In this document: positions 5,862-13,991 of the stretch, piece by piece | Layout: each line of letters begins with the position of its first letter | Position numbering within the stretch: the first letter of the stretch is position 1 | Source of the DNA: an uncultured Bacilli bacterium | GTDB taxonomy: Bacteria; Bacillota_I; Bacilli_A; RF39; UBA660 | Reading direction: 5' to 3' | Assembly: GCA_947623705.1 (NCBI GenBank) | Contig: CANQHT010000011.1 | Span: 1 to 19,448, forward strand | Length of the DNA stretch: 19,448 bases | The notes under the pieces: generated by a model | What the model was told of the DNA's origin: nothing | The model's database searches: none | What the model saw: only the letters and a program-made list of their open reading frames with translations | Translations under genes and position numbers: made by a program

Positions 5862-8026
5862 TATCTTTCTTTTGTTAATCTTTTTTGTAATGGTTTAGTT
5901 AATTCATTAGTATAAATAATATCTAATTCATGTAATGCCCTTGTTATGGCCACATATAATAATTTCATATCTAAATTATTAGTTGATGAATAAATATTTT
6001 CACTAGCATCATTTATGATAACAGCATCAAATTCCAATCCTTTAGCAAGTTGATTAGAAATAGTACAAATAGCAAATTCATCTGATAAAACATCATCATT
6101 AATTGTTACATTAGGAATTTTCATTCCTTCTAATTCTAAATCATCATTAATATAACATGACATTAAATGTGTTTTACTTATAATAGCAATTGTTTTATAA
6201 CCTTTAGCTTTAAAATCTAATACTTTCTTTTTAATATATTCAGGAATATTTTCCGCATTCATTTTATTAAATGTCACATCATTACCATGTCTTACTACTA
6301 AATCTGATTTATTTAAGCCCATCCATAAAGCAACATCATCAGCAACATCCATAATTTCTGCCGTGGTCCGATAACTTTTACCAAAATTAATTATCTCGGC
6401 ACCACTGTCAAACATTACCGCATTAACTCGCTCCCAATTATCAATGCTTCGATAATCATAAATTGATTGAGCTAAATCCCCAAAGATACTAAAAGTCGCT
6501 GCTGGTAAAACTTGCTTTAGAGCATAGAAATTAAATTCTCCTAAATCTTGGGCTTCATCAACTACTACATGACGAATCTTTTCATAATCTTTATTTGGAT
6601 TTATAATACTTTTAATATATATTAACGCTGCTAAATCTTCAAAATCATAAGAATTAATTTTTAAAGATCCTAGAGTATTTTTCTTTAATTCCGTAAGATG
6701 TTGATAATTAAAAATATTATAATTTTCAATAACACTAATAAATAATTTATATAATTTAGTTGTTTGAACATTAGCATTAGTAAAATATTTTCTAATCAAA
6801 CTACGAGCTCCTTTTTTTAACATCGCAATATTTTTAGCAAAAATATTTCTTAATTTATTCTTCTCTTCTATAGTACTAGCATCTTTAAATATTTCAAAAT
6901 TATAATCATTATATTTCGAAATAATATTATCTAAATTATCTTCAATATATTTAACCATCCGATTAATTGTTAATTCAATTCTAGCTTCTAAAGAAGCATT
7001 AGAAGATGTTAAATTAAATAATTCAGTTATCTTTTGATTACTTATAACTACAAAATTATCTATTTTTAAATCTTTTTTTGTTAAATTAGAAATATAAACT
7101 TTTAAAAATTCATCTAACATATATTTATATTTCATCGAACATTTAAATTTATCAATATCGGTATTAATTTTTCCTCCAATACTTAAATTAACTTTTTTAT
7201 CAGCAGGATTAATATTTAAATCTTCTTTAATATACAATTTAGTAAATTCTTCAAAAGTAGATTGATTAACTTCTGATACATCTAAATCTGGTAAAACAGA
7301 TTTAATATATTTTAAAAAGACGGGATTAGGACCAATAACAAGATATTGATTTTGACTAACAGATTTTATATAATTATAAACTAAATAAGCTATTCTATGT
7401 AAGGCAACAGTCGTTTTTCCAGAACCTGCCACTCCTTGAATAATTAAGTTATCATATAATTTTTTTCTAATAACTTCATTTTGTTCTTTTTGAATTGTCG
7501 AAACTATACTTTTTAATCTTGAATCATTATTATCATTTAAATATTTTTGTAATAAACTATCATTAGAAACTAAATCCACATCATAATAATTAAGAAGAAC
7601 ACCATCTTCAATTTCAAATTGTCTTTTTAAATCCATTTGGCCTTTAATTATACCTTCTGGTGCTTCAAAACTACATTCTCCTACTTCGGAATCATAGTAT
7701 AAAGAACTAATCGGTGCCCGCCAGTCGACTACAATAATATTAGGACCAACCGCAATACCATTTTTACCAATATAGATACTTTCTTTTTTACCATTATCAG
7801 CATATTGAAAATCTATTCTAGCAAAATAAGGTTTATTTACTGAATATTCAATATTTTTAATATGTACTTCTTTTTGATATTTCATCCGCCATAAATCTTC
7901 TCTTGAACCAATAAAATCTTCTTCAAATCTTTTTAATTCTTCTTGGCGATCTTTTAATAATTCTTTAATTTGTTTTAAAATAGTGGCTAGTTTTTCTTTT
8001 TCAAATTTTAATTCTGGCTCAGTCAT
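5861..8026 (-). CDS. helD: HelD-like UvrD-family ATPase, RNA polymerase recycling factor (721 aa)
   Basis: HelD binds stalled or post-termination RNA polymerase and releases it from nucleic acid. The start is taken at the ATG at 8026, with GAGGTGAG just upstream; an ATG 12 codons earlier lacks such a site. Residues 1-50 are a charged helical coil, expected to enter the secondary channel. The block DWRAPISSLYY (101-111) is typical of the HelD group. Walker A is GVAGSGKTT (198-206) and Walker B DEAQD (490-494). Later helicase motifs include SIFGDLAQSIYDYRS, GKSYRTT and the final LLYVAITRALHELDI. The length fits the short Firmicutes HelD class (about 700-775 aa). It follows the Nudix-ATP-grasp gene by 41 nt but has its own promoter at 8054-8082. 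Assignment to HelD and not UvrD/PcrA rests on the N-terminal coil and DWRAP block. Confidence 0.88.
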   Translation of the reverse strand: MTEPELKFEKEKLATILKQIKELLKDRQEELKRFEEDFIGSREDLWRMKYQKEVHIKNIEYSVNKPYFARIDFQYADNGKKESIYIGKNGIAVGPNIIVVDWRAPISSLYYDSEVGECSFEAPEGIIKGQMDLKRQFEIEDGVLLNYYDVDLVSNDSLLQKYLNDNNDSRLKSIVSTIQKEQNEVIRKKLYDNLIIQGVAGSGKTTVALHRIAYLVYNYIKSVSQNQYLVIGPNPVFLKYIKSVLPDLDVSEVNQSTFEEFTKLYIKEDLNINPADKKVNLSIGGKINTDIDKFKCSMKYKYMLDEFLKVYISNLTKKDLKIDNFVVISNQKITELFNLTSSNASLEARIELTINRMVKYIEDNLDNIISKYNDYNFEIFKDASTIEEKNKLRNIFAKNIAMLKKGARSLIRKYFTNANVQTTKLYKLFISVIENYNIFNYQHLTELKKNTLGSLKINSYDFEDLAALIYIKSIINPNKDYEKIRHVVVDEAQDLGEFNFYALKQVLPAATFSIFGDLAQSIYDYRSIDNWERVNAVMFDSGAEIINFGKSYRTTAEIMDVADDVALWMGLNKSDLVVRHGNDVTFNKMNAENIPEYIKKKVLDFKAKGYKTIAIISKTHLMSCYINDDLELEGMKIPNVTINDDVLSDEFAICTISNQLAKGLEFDAVIINDASENIYSSTNNLDMKLLYVAITRALHELDIIYTNELTKPLQKRLTKER

Positions 8027-8053
8027 TATCTCACCTCTTCTAACACCGTAAAT

Positions 8054-8082
8054 ATTATACACAATTATTAATTATTTGTCAT
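8054..8082 (-). promoter_or_regulatory. Internal promoter for helD
   Basis: On the minus strand ATGACA (plus 8077-8082, inside the end of the upstream gene) and TATAAT (plus 8054-8059) are 17 nt apart. helD can therefore be expressed apart from the four-gene unit it terminates. Confidence 0.55.
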
Positions 8083-9684
8083 TTCTTTTTCAAATTCATC
8101 TTCATTAATAATACTTCTTGTAAAAATTTTCCTATAAACTGATGATTTATTATCTTTAAAATAACCTTTATCTAAAACTTGATAATCATTTAATTCTTTA
8201 AATTCTTCTTCAGTACTACAATTAACAAAACTATAATCTATTTTTTCTAATTCTATATTGGGCATTTTACCACCAGTTAAAGCTTCATAATGTAATTTAG
8301 CAATATCTATTTGATATTTTTCTCTTAAAATAAGACTTATTAAAAAACTAGAAGCTTGAAAACGAGGATTTATCTCCATAAAATAAAGGGTATTATTACA
8401 TAAAAGATAATCTATCCCTAAAATACCACGGTAGTTTAAAGATTGAATTTCTTGAGCAATTTTTAAACTACTTTCTTTAATTTGCTTTTTAATTTTATTA
8501 TCTAAAGTTTGAGGATAAACAAAATCCCCACCCACATATTTAAACTTTTTATCAGTAATATAAATTAATTGAGCCGAAATAGGTAAAAGAAGAATATCAT
8601 CATCATAGATTATTAAAGTTATATTTAAAGGCGTATTTTTAATATATTTAGAAACACAATATTCTTTTTCTTCATCAAGTATTGGCATATCACTTTCTTT
8701 AATTACTAAATAAGTACTATCACCACCAGCTCCAGTATCGCCTTGTAAAACAAATTTATCGACACCTAGTTTTTGACAAATTTCCGGATAATCTATTTTA
8801 TTTTTTAATTTTAAATAATTTAATATTGGCACATATTTTTTAGCTAAATCTCTAGTAATAAATTTATTATTTAACTCATCTAAAATTTTAGTGGCATTAC
8901 TTTTAACAATATTAATATCTTGCATATCTGCACATAACTTACGAATTTTTTCATTAAAACAAATAAAATAAGAATTTAGATTATTTTGTTTAATATCTTG
9001 AGCTTTTTTATAAACAAAATCATGATACTTTTGCATAAATTCCGCACTTTTAGTATCTTTTAATAATTTATTTGAATAATAAATATTGCCTTTTTCTTTA
9101 GTGGGATATAAAGTAATGGAACCCGCAAAGAAATTATCATTACAAATCGCATTATTAGCATTAAAACCAATATAATAGACAGCATCTTGAAGATTTCTTA
9201 TGGCTTCATCAAAATAAGCATTGGCTTCAAATTTTTCTTCATTATATAATTCGCGCACTTTACTTTGACTAGCCCACATGACATCATTTACTTCTTCTTC
9301 TTGAGTTATTACTTTATCTAAAGTTACATCACATTCAAATAACCATACATCTAAAATATCTGGACAACCATCATAATGTCTTAAAGTAGATCCAATTAAC
9401 TTATTTGGACATTTAGAGACATCAATACCTAATTCTTCTTTGACTTCTCTTATAGCTGCTTCTAAAGAACTTTCGCCTTTTAAAGCTGAACCACCCGTAC
9501 ATTCCCATTTAAAAGCATAACTTTTATTCGCACTTCTTTGGGTTATTAAAAATTCATTATTCAAATTTCTAATCCAAGCATTAACTACTAAATGATATTC
9601 ATCATCTTGTAAATAATCTCCTCTTTTAACTACTTTATTTAATTTATTTCTCTCTTTATCATATAAATCCCAATATTCCATCAT
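8068..9684 (-). CDS. Nudix hydrolase - ATP-grasp fusion protein (538 aa)
   Basis: Two enzyme domains are fused. Residues about 1-165 form a Nudix domain close to the isopentenyl-diphosphate-isomerase-like branch (HLVVNAWIRN, FLITQRS, KWECTGG), with a perfect Nudix box at 65-87: G65, E71, R79-E80, E83-E84, G86. Residues about 230-538 form an ATP-grasp ligase domain. Its glycine-rich nucleotide loop GDTGAGGDSTYLV is near 315, the lid and strand lead to EYCVSKYI, and the Mg-binding EINPRFQASS is near 435-445. The ATP-grasp half should form an amide or thioester bond through an acyl-phosphate; its substrate cannot be read from sequence. The start codon overlaps the stop of the P-loop kinase gene (TAATG), so translation is coupled. 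A second ATG follows directly and could be the real start. Part of an unfamiliar GT4-kinase/P-loop kinase/Nudix-ATP-grasp unit. Confidence 0.8.
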   Translation of the reverse strand: MMEYWDLYDKERNKLNKVVKRGDYLQDDEYHLVVNAWIRNLNNEFLITQRSANKSYAFKWECTGGSALKGESSLEAAIREVKEELGIDVSKCPNKLIGSTLRHYDGCPDILDVWLFECDVTLDKVITQEEEVNDVMWASQSKVRELYNEEKFEANAYFDEAIRNLQDAVYYIGFNANNAICNDNFFAGSITLYPTKEKGNIYYSNKLLKDTKSAEFMQKYHDFVYKKAQDIKQNNLNSYFICFNEKIRKLCADMQDINIVKSNATKILDELNNKFITRDLAKKYVPILNYLKLKNKIDYPEICQKLGVDKFVLQGDTGAGGDSTYLVIKESDMPILDEEKEYCVSKYIKNTPLNITLIIYDDDILLLPISAQLIYITDKKFKYVGGDFVYPQTLDNKIKKQIKESSLKIAQEIQSLNYRGILGIDYLLCNNTLYFMEINPRFQASSFLISLILREKYQIDIAKLHYEALTGGKMPNIELEKIDYSFVNCSTEEEFKELNDYQVLDKGYFKDNKSSVYRKIFTRSIINEDEFEKEMTNN

Positions 9685-10295
9685 TATCTTCCCTTCTTTT
9701 TAAGTTTTAAAATTTGACAAGCTTGTTCATAAGTTTCTTCGACCCCATAAATATCCGTATAAATAGTATTGGCATACGCATCAATTAACTTACGATAATT
9801 TTCATCATCTTTTAATGCCCAATAAATCCGACTTTTAATATCATCTAAAGTATGATTTCTTCCACTATTTAAAATTCTTCTTTGAACCCCTTCTTCAATA
9901 TTTTGAAAAGTTAAATTTAATATTTGAATTAAATATTTTTCTCTTAAATCTAATAAAGCATTTATATCTTTATATGATGTATATATTAAAATATCATTAC
10001 TTAATTTAAAAGATGCATAAGTATCTTCTTTTAAAATACCATAAAAATTACCATTACCATATTTTATAACTGGACTATCACCTGAGGCAATTAAAAACTT
10101 TTCTTTTTGATAACAATCAGCAAATTCTTGATGACTAAAATAGCGATAAAAATCTGGACTATCATCACTTCTTCTTTCTCTTGTAGTTGCATGTCTCGGA
10201 ATAACAATTCCATTTTGATACTTTAAATTATTTCCTAAAGTAGTTTTACCAGCTCCCGATGGCCCCATAATAGCTATAATTCTTTTATTATTCAT
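9684..10295 (-). CDS. Guanylate-kinase-like P-loop kinase (203 aa)
   Basis: This is a small nucleotide-binding kinase. Walker A is GPSGAGKTT at residues 11-19. The segment IPRHATTRERRSDDSPDFYRYFS resembles the nucleotide-monophosphate-binding part of guanylate kinase (ATTR followed by DYFF), and NSGRNHTLDDIKSRIYW resembles its lid and C-terminal helices. The ATG at 10295 is preferred: GAGGTG precedes it closely, and the GTG two codons upstream is part of that ribosome site. The gene overlaps the glycosyltransferase stop by 8 nt and shares TAATG with the next gene, so it belongs to this unit. Its placement among biosynthetic genes makes a role on a small-molecule phosphate (as in PhnN-type kinases) more likely than housekeeping GMP phosphorylation. 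I cannot exclude that it is the genome's gmk. Confidence 0.75.
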   Translation of the reverse strand: MNNKRIIAIMGPSGAGKTTLGNNLKYQNGIVIPRHATTRERRSDDSPDFYRYFSHQEFADCYQKEKFLIASGDSPVIKYGNGNFYGILKEDTYASFKLSNDILIYTSYKDINALLDLREKYLIQILNLTFQNIEEGVQRRILNSGRNHTLDDIKSRIYWALKDDENYRKLIDAYANTIYTDIYGVEETYEQACQILKLKKKGR

Positions 10296-12312
10296 ATTCA
10301 CCTCGATAATTTTCTATTTCTTTTAAAAACTTTAAATATTTTTGATAACTATCTTTTTGTTGTTTTTTACTAAATAAATTAATTTTCTTAATACTATGTA
10401 AATAATATTTTTCTAATAGAATTTTACATAAATATAATATAATTATATTATAAAAATCTAAATCATTAAAAGTCATATTATCTTTTTTTATTAATTCTTT
10501 TAAATTATTTAACATAACATAATCAATTTTATTATTTCTAGTCCCCATCTTAATAATTATAACAGCATAATCATATAAATAATGCCCCACGTTTACCTCA
10601 TCAAAATCAATTAAATAATTCTTTTTATTACTAGTTAAAATATTACTTTTTTGAATATCTCCATGATTTAAATAATTTCCTTTTAATTCTTCTTTATTTA
10701 AATTTTTAAATATCTCTTTAACATATTGAATATCTTCTTTATTAATATTATCTATATTTATATTATTATAATAATAATCACATTTATTTACTATTGCGTC
10801 TTCTAAATTAACTTGTCTTTGAGCATTAATAATTTTTTGTAAATAATCTAAATCAATAATTCTCTTTTTATCTTTTTTATAATAAGGAAAGATATTATAA
10901 TAGGTATATTTATAAGAAATAGGTTGGGAATTAATTGGCCTAATAAAAGCAATATTATTTTTTTCATAAATATTATATAACTTATCAATTAAATCAAAGT
11001 TATATTGATATTTATATTTTTTCAAAATATAAATATTACTTTTAGTATAAAGACGATAAACTAAATTAGCTAAACCCGATTTTTCCGGTTGAATTTTTAT
11101 TATGGGTTCTTTAATATAATCTTTTATAACATTTTGAAAATCATTTAATAATACTTCCTTTTTAGCATAATTAATTATTGTTCTTTGATATAATTCTATT
11201 AAATTATAACAAACATTTTTAGGATTATATAATTCATTTACTCTTTTTATATTTCGATAATTATAATTTTCTTTTATGGCTAAATGATATTGTGCCAGTA
11301 TTTTTTTAGCTAAATCTTTATAATTGCCTGTTTCATAAATGACCCTTGGATCATCTAACATTTCAACCATTCCAGAATTTTTACTCCCAACAATTTGTAG
11401 TCCACTAGCCATAGCTTCTAAAACAACATAAGGAAAATTATCAAATAAAGATGGAAAGACACCAACTAAAGCGGAATTTAAATAATCATTTAATTCATAA
11501 TTGGGAATTTGGCCAATAAATTCTAAATTAGCTTGATATTTAGTAGCAACTATTTCTTGAATTAATTTAATAGTGGAAATATTTTTATAATTTCTTTTAG
11601 TATCTTTACCAATAAATTGAACTTTTAAGTTAGGATATTCTTTAAAAATAATATTTAAAGCTTGGGCAAGAATACAAACGCCCTTTCTTTGCTCTAAACT
11701 ACCGACATAAATTATTTTATCTTCTTTTAGAATATTTTTATTAGGATAAAACATTTTTAAATTAGCGGGATTAGGAGTAACAATAATTTTATCTTTTAAA
11801 AATTTAAAGTTTGTTTCAATTTTATTTTTTAAAGCATTAGAACAACAAGTAACTAAATCAGCTTTTTTTAACATAGTTTTTTCCCAATTTAACATTTTAT
11901 TTTTTATTTTGCCAAAATTATTTTTATTATATTTTAGCCATATTTTTAATGGCGTATGTAATCTAACAACTAAAGGAACTTGACGATCTTTTTCAAAAAA
12001 AATTGTTTCGGCACCCCAGTCGGGAGTTTCAATTAAATCAATTTGATTATTAGCTTGTAATTTTCTTAAAATCGTGGCAACTTTTTGGCGATATTCAATA
12101 TAAAATTTAACACTATTAGGATGGGAAACATAAATTCTAAAGATATTGACACCATTTTCCTGATAAGTTTTATCTTGAGTCAAACTTCGACAGATTACAT
12201 AAACTTGATGTCCTTGTTTTACTAATTCTTCAGCAACGTTTTTTTGATAGGTTGCTATCCCGCCAAAATTAGTTTCTTCGGGATATTCTTCATGTACTAG
12301 ACAAATTCGCAT
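10288..12312 (-). CDS. GT4 glycosyltransferase fused to an APH/CotS-type kinase (674 aa)
   Basis: The N-terminal half (about 1-375) is a GT-B retaining glycosyltransferase of family GT4: GGIATYQKNVAEELVKQGH near 16-36, the hinge IIYVGSLEQRKG, and the donor-binding FPYVVLEAMASG with E299. The C-terminal half (about 400-674) is a phosphotransferase with the APH fold: N-H550-G551-D552-IQKS-N557 (catalytic Asp and Mg-binding Asn) and LID569FDEV (Mg-binding Asp), followed by YDYAVIIIK. One protein would thus transfer a sugar and phosphorylate a product or acceptor. ATG at 12312 has GGAGGG at 4 nt. It heads the operon, with its promoter at 12362-12389. The kinase half is visibly more A/T- and Lys/Asn/Ile-rich than the first half, which may reflect separate origin or weak constraint. 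Substrates unknown. Confidence 0.82.
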   Translation of the reverse strand: MRICLVHEEYPEETNFGGIATYQKNVAEELVKQGHQVYVICRSLTQDKTYQENGVNIFRIYVSHPNSVKFYIEYRQKVATILRKLQANNQIDLIETPDWGAETIFFEKDRQVPLVVRLHTPLKIWLKYNKNNFGKIKNKMLNWEKTMLKKADLVTCCSNALKNKIETNFKFLKDKIIVTPNPANLKMFYPNKNILKEDKIIYVGSLEQRKGVCILAQALNIIFKEYPNLKVQFIGKDTKRNYKNISTIKLIQEIVATKYQANLEFIGQIPNYELNDYLNSALVGVFPSLFDNFPYVVLEAMASGLQIVGSKNSGMVEMLDDPRVIYETGNYKDLAKKILAQYHLAIKENYNYRNIKRVNELYNPKNVCYNLIELYQRTIINYAKKEVLLNDFQNVIKDYIKEPIIKIQPEKSGLANLVYRLYTKSNIYILKKYKYQYNFDLIDKLYNIYEKNNIAFIRPINSQPISYKYTYYNIFPYYKKDKKRIIDLDYLQKIINAQRQVNLEDAIVNKCDYYYNNINIDNINKEDIQYVKEIFKNLNKEELKGNYLNHGDIQKSNILTSNKKNYLIDFDEVNVGHYLYDYAVIIIKMGTRNNKIDYVMLNNLKELIKKDNMTFNDLDFYNIIILYLCKILLEKYYLHSIKKINLFSKKQQKDSYQKYLKFLKEIENYRGEYE

Positions 12313-12349
12313 TTAACCCTCCATCAATAATTTTAAGTGCGATATTTTT

Positions 12350-12389
12350 TTGACAAATACTATTATAAACAAATAAAGGCTTTTGTCAA
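12350..12389. promoter_or_regulatory. Inverted repeat TTGACAAA...TTTGTCAA around the GT4-operon promoter
   Basis: TTGACAAA (12350-12357) and TTTGTCAA (12382-12389) are perfect 8-bp arms 24 nt apart. On the minus strand one arm is the -35 region and the other lies just past the -10, so a dimeric regulator binding both would cover the whole promoter. Symmetry between two -35-like sequences could also be chance. Confidence 0.35.
12362..12389 (-). promoter_or_regulatory. Sigma-A promoter of the GT4-kinase operon
   Basis: On the minus strand TTGACA (plus 12384-12389) and TATAAT (plus 12362-12367) are both perfect consensus hexamers at 16 nt spacing, followed by a leader of about 45 nt to the ATG at 12312. 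Confidence 0.75.
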
Positions 12390-12448
12390 TCAAAATTTTT
12401 TAATTAATTTTACTGCATTCGGTATATGATGATATTTAAACATACTAC

Positions 12449-12480
12449 AAAAAAAACTTGAATTTTAAAATTTTTCAAGT
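12449..12480 (-). terminator. Intrinsic terminator of the APH(3')-like gene
   Basis: On the minus strand ACTTGAA (12474-12480) and TTCAAGT (12456-12462) pair, with an 11-nt loop and a run of T residues (plus A run 12449-12456). It separates this gene from the GT4 operon. Confidence 0.7.
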
Positions 12481-12502
12481 CTTTTATTAAACTTTCATAT
12501 TT

Positions 12503-13279
12503 CTATAAATATAATTCCATCATTAATAAATAATAATCAATTTTATCGCGTTCCGGAACTATTTTTAATTCTTCATAAAATTTAGCAATATACTTATCGC
12601 CATAATTTCTTCTAATTGATTTTTCACAAATTGCCAAATCAAACCATTTATCCGCTATTCCACATTCCCCAACATCAATAAATCCACTAAATTTATCCTT
12701 TATAGCAAAAATATTGGGAAGACTAGTATCACCATGAGAAAAACATAATTCAGCACTAAATTTATTTTCTTTTAAAAATTTAAGAATATTATCTACATTT
12801 CCAAATCTTTTTAAAGTATCTTCACTTATTTCATTAATATTAATTAAATTGTTTTTAACATTATTTTCAACTAAAGCTAATTTATAATCAATAGCTACAT
12901 TAAATGGACAATTTTTAATATCTACTTTATATATTTGTCTAAAAGCCTCCGTAATTACTTTAAGACCAATTTTCGGATTTTGTACATAATAATTAGAACA
13001 TAGCATCTCACCAGCCATAGATTCAGTAATCAGAAATTCTGTAGCATTATTATAATCATATAAAATAATCTTGGGAACACTTAATTTACCTGTAAGCCAC
13101 TTAAGTTTTTCATACTCAGTAGTAAGATTTCCTTTATTAGCAATTTTAATAAAATAAATTTTATCATTTTTAATTATTTTAAAAACTTGGGAATCTGAAC
13201 AACCAATACTAATTTCTTCTAAATTAGCATCTTTAATAAACTCTAATACTTTAGGACTTAATTTATACTTAAAATTCAT
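12503..13279 (-). CDS. APH(3')-type phosphotransferase (258 aa)
   Basis: The protein matches the aminoglycoside 3'-phosphotransferase pattern along its whole length. ATP-binding K45 is in IYFIKIANKG. EYEKLKWLTGKLSVPKII (55-72) and ESMAGEMLCSNYY (86-98) follow the APH(3')-IIIa layout. The catalytic loop FSHGDTSLPN has H182, D184 and N189, and GFIDVGECGIADKWFDLAI has Mg-binding D202. The C-terminus, DYYLLMMELYL, ends as that family does, at nearly the same length (264 aa in APH(3')-IIIa). The ATG at 13279 is chosen over an upstream TTG because GGAGG precedes it at 5 nt. The gene sits alone between two terminators, with no transposon or other resistance gene beside it. Kanamycin/neomycin phosphorylation is plausible from family membership, but an intrinsic chromosomal kinase with another substrate is equally possible. 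Confidence 0.82.
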   Translation of the reverse strand: MNFKYKLSPKVLEFIKDANLEEISIGCSDSQVFKIIKNDKIYFIKIANKGNLTTEYEKLKWLTGKLSVPKIILYDYNNATEFLITESMAGEMLCSNYYVQNPKIGLKVITEAFRQIYKVDIKNCPFNVAIDYKLALVENNVKNNLININEISEDTLKRFGNVDNILKFLKENKFSAELCFSHGDTSLPNIFAIKDKFSGFIDVGECGIADKWFDLAICEKSIRRNYGDKYIAKFYEELKIVPERDKIDYYLLMMELYL

Positions 13280-13302
13280 CTTTACCTCCAAATTTATTAT
13301 TT

Positions 13303-13325
13303 AAAAAAAGTGTATTAAACACTTT
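13303..13325 (-). terminator. Intrinsic terminator after the phosphorelay-Hrb operon
   Basis: On the minus strand AAAGTGT-TTAAT-ACACTTT is followed by a T run (plus A run 13303-13309). It begins 5 nt after the Hrb-like stop at 13330. TTGATT...TACACT overlaps it at 17 nt spacing and could be a weak promoter for the APH(3')-like gene, which otherwise depends on readthrough. Confidence 0.65.
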
Positions 13326-13329
13326 ATAA

Positions 13330-13989
13330 TTAATCAATTAATTCAAATTGATCTTTAGAAGCCCCACATAATGGACAATGCCAATCATTTGGTAAATCTT
13401 CAAATTTAACTTCTTCTTTTGCATCATCATAGATGTAACCACAAAGAATGCAACGATATTTCTTTTCCATACTACTACCCTCTACTTTCTCTTCCACATA
13501 AGTTGGCGCATTCTTAGATGATACGCCCTTCATATTTTCTTGATAATATTTATAAGTTAATGGTTCACTAGAATCTGTTGTTTGCATATCTTTTACTCTT
13601 ATCAAAAAGATATCATGAGTTTCCGCATCAATAATATTTTCGACTTCACCCGTAATATAACCACAGGCGCCTTCTTTTAAGACAGGTAAATCATTAATAA
13701 GTTCATAATTAACACCATCAAACTTATTTATATCTTTACTACTATAAAAACCAAATTTACCAATAACTTCTTTATTTATATCTTGATTTAAAACCATAAT
13801 AGCTATCTTTTTGGTTTTTCGAACTACTGCATTCGTATAATTATTCTTATTTAAAGAAACCATTAAAAGAGGATTCTCCGAAGTTATTTGGGTTACTGTA
13901 TTAACTACACAACCAACTAGTTCATTATCTAGTTTACTACTGACAATATATAAGCCATAAGATAATTTTCTTAATATAGTTTTATCCAT
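13330..13989 (-). CDS. hrb: Flavin reductase - rubredoxin fusion, Hrb-like (219 aa)
   Basis: Residues about 1-155 form an FMN-binding flavin-reductase-like domain (YGLYIVSSKLDNELVGCVVNT, FGFYSSKDINKF, GACGYITGEV). A linker joins it to a C-terminal rubredoxin (176-219) whose iron ligands are C180, C183, C205 and C208 in YRCILCGYIYDD and WHCPLCGASKDQFE. This order is that of high-molecular-weight rubredoxin (Hrb) of anaerobes such as Moorella, which passes NAD(P)H electrons to the flavodiiron protein FprA for O2 or NO reduction. The rubredoxin is a compact version, with a short loop between the cysteine pairs. The gene starts 2 nt after the response-regulator stop, so it is in the phosphorelay operon. 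No flavodiiron partner lies in the window. It implies an anaerobe that must deal with oxygen or nitric oxide. Confidence 0.88.
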   Translation of the reverse strand: MDKTILRKLSYGLYIVSSKLDNELVGCVVNTVTQITSENPLLMVSLNKNNYTNAVVRKTKKIAIMVLNQDINKEVIGKFGFYSSKDINKFDGVNYELINDLPVLKEGACGYITGEVENIIDAETHDIFLIRVKDMQTTDSSEPLTYKYYQENMKGVSSKNAPTYVEEKVEGSSMEKKYRCILCGYIYDDAKEEVKFEDLPNDWHCPLCGASKDQFELID

Positions 13990-13991
13990 TC

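Noticed and set aside
10288..12312. APH-like kinase half as an antibiotic-resistance enzyme.
   Set aside because: It resembles the CotS/APH superfamily loop only generally and is fused to a glycosyltransferase in a biosynthetic unit; nothing points to a drug substrate.
8068..12312. Anti-phage defence system.
   Set aside because: No nuclease, sensor, reverse transcriptase or toxin domain is seen; HelD has its own promoter and is a transcription factor, and the rest look biosynthetic.
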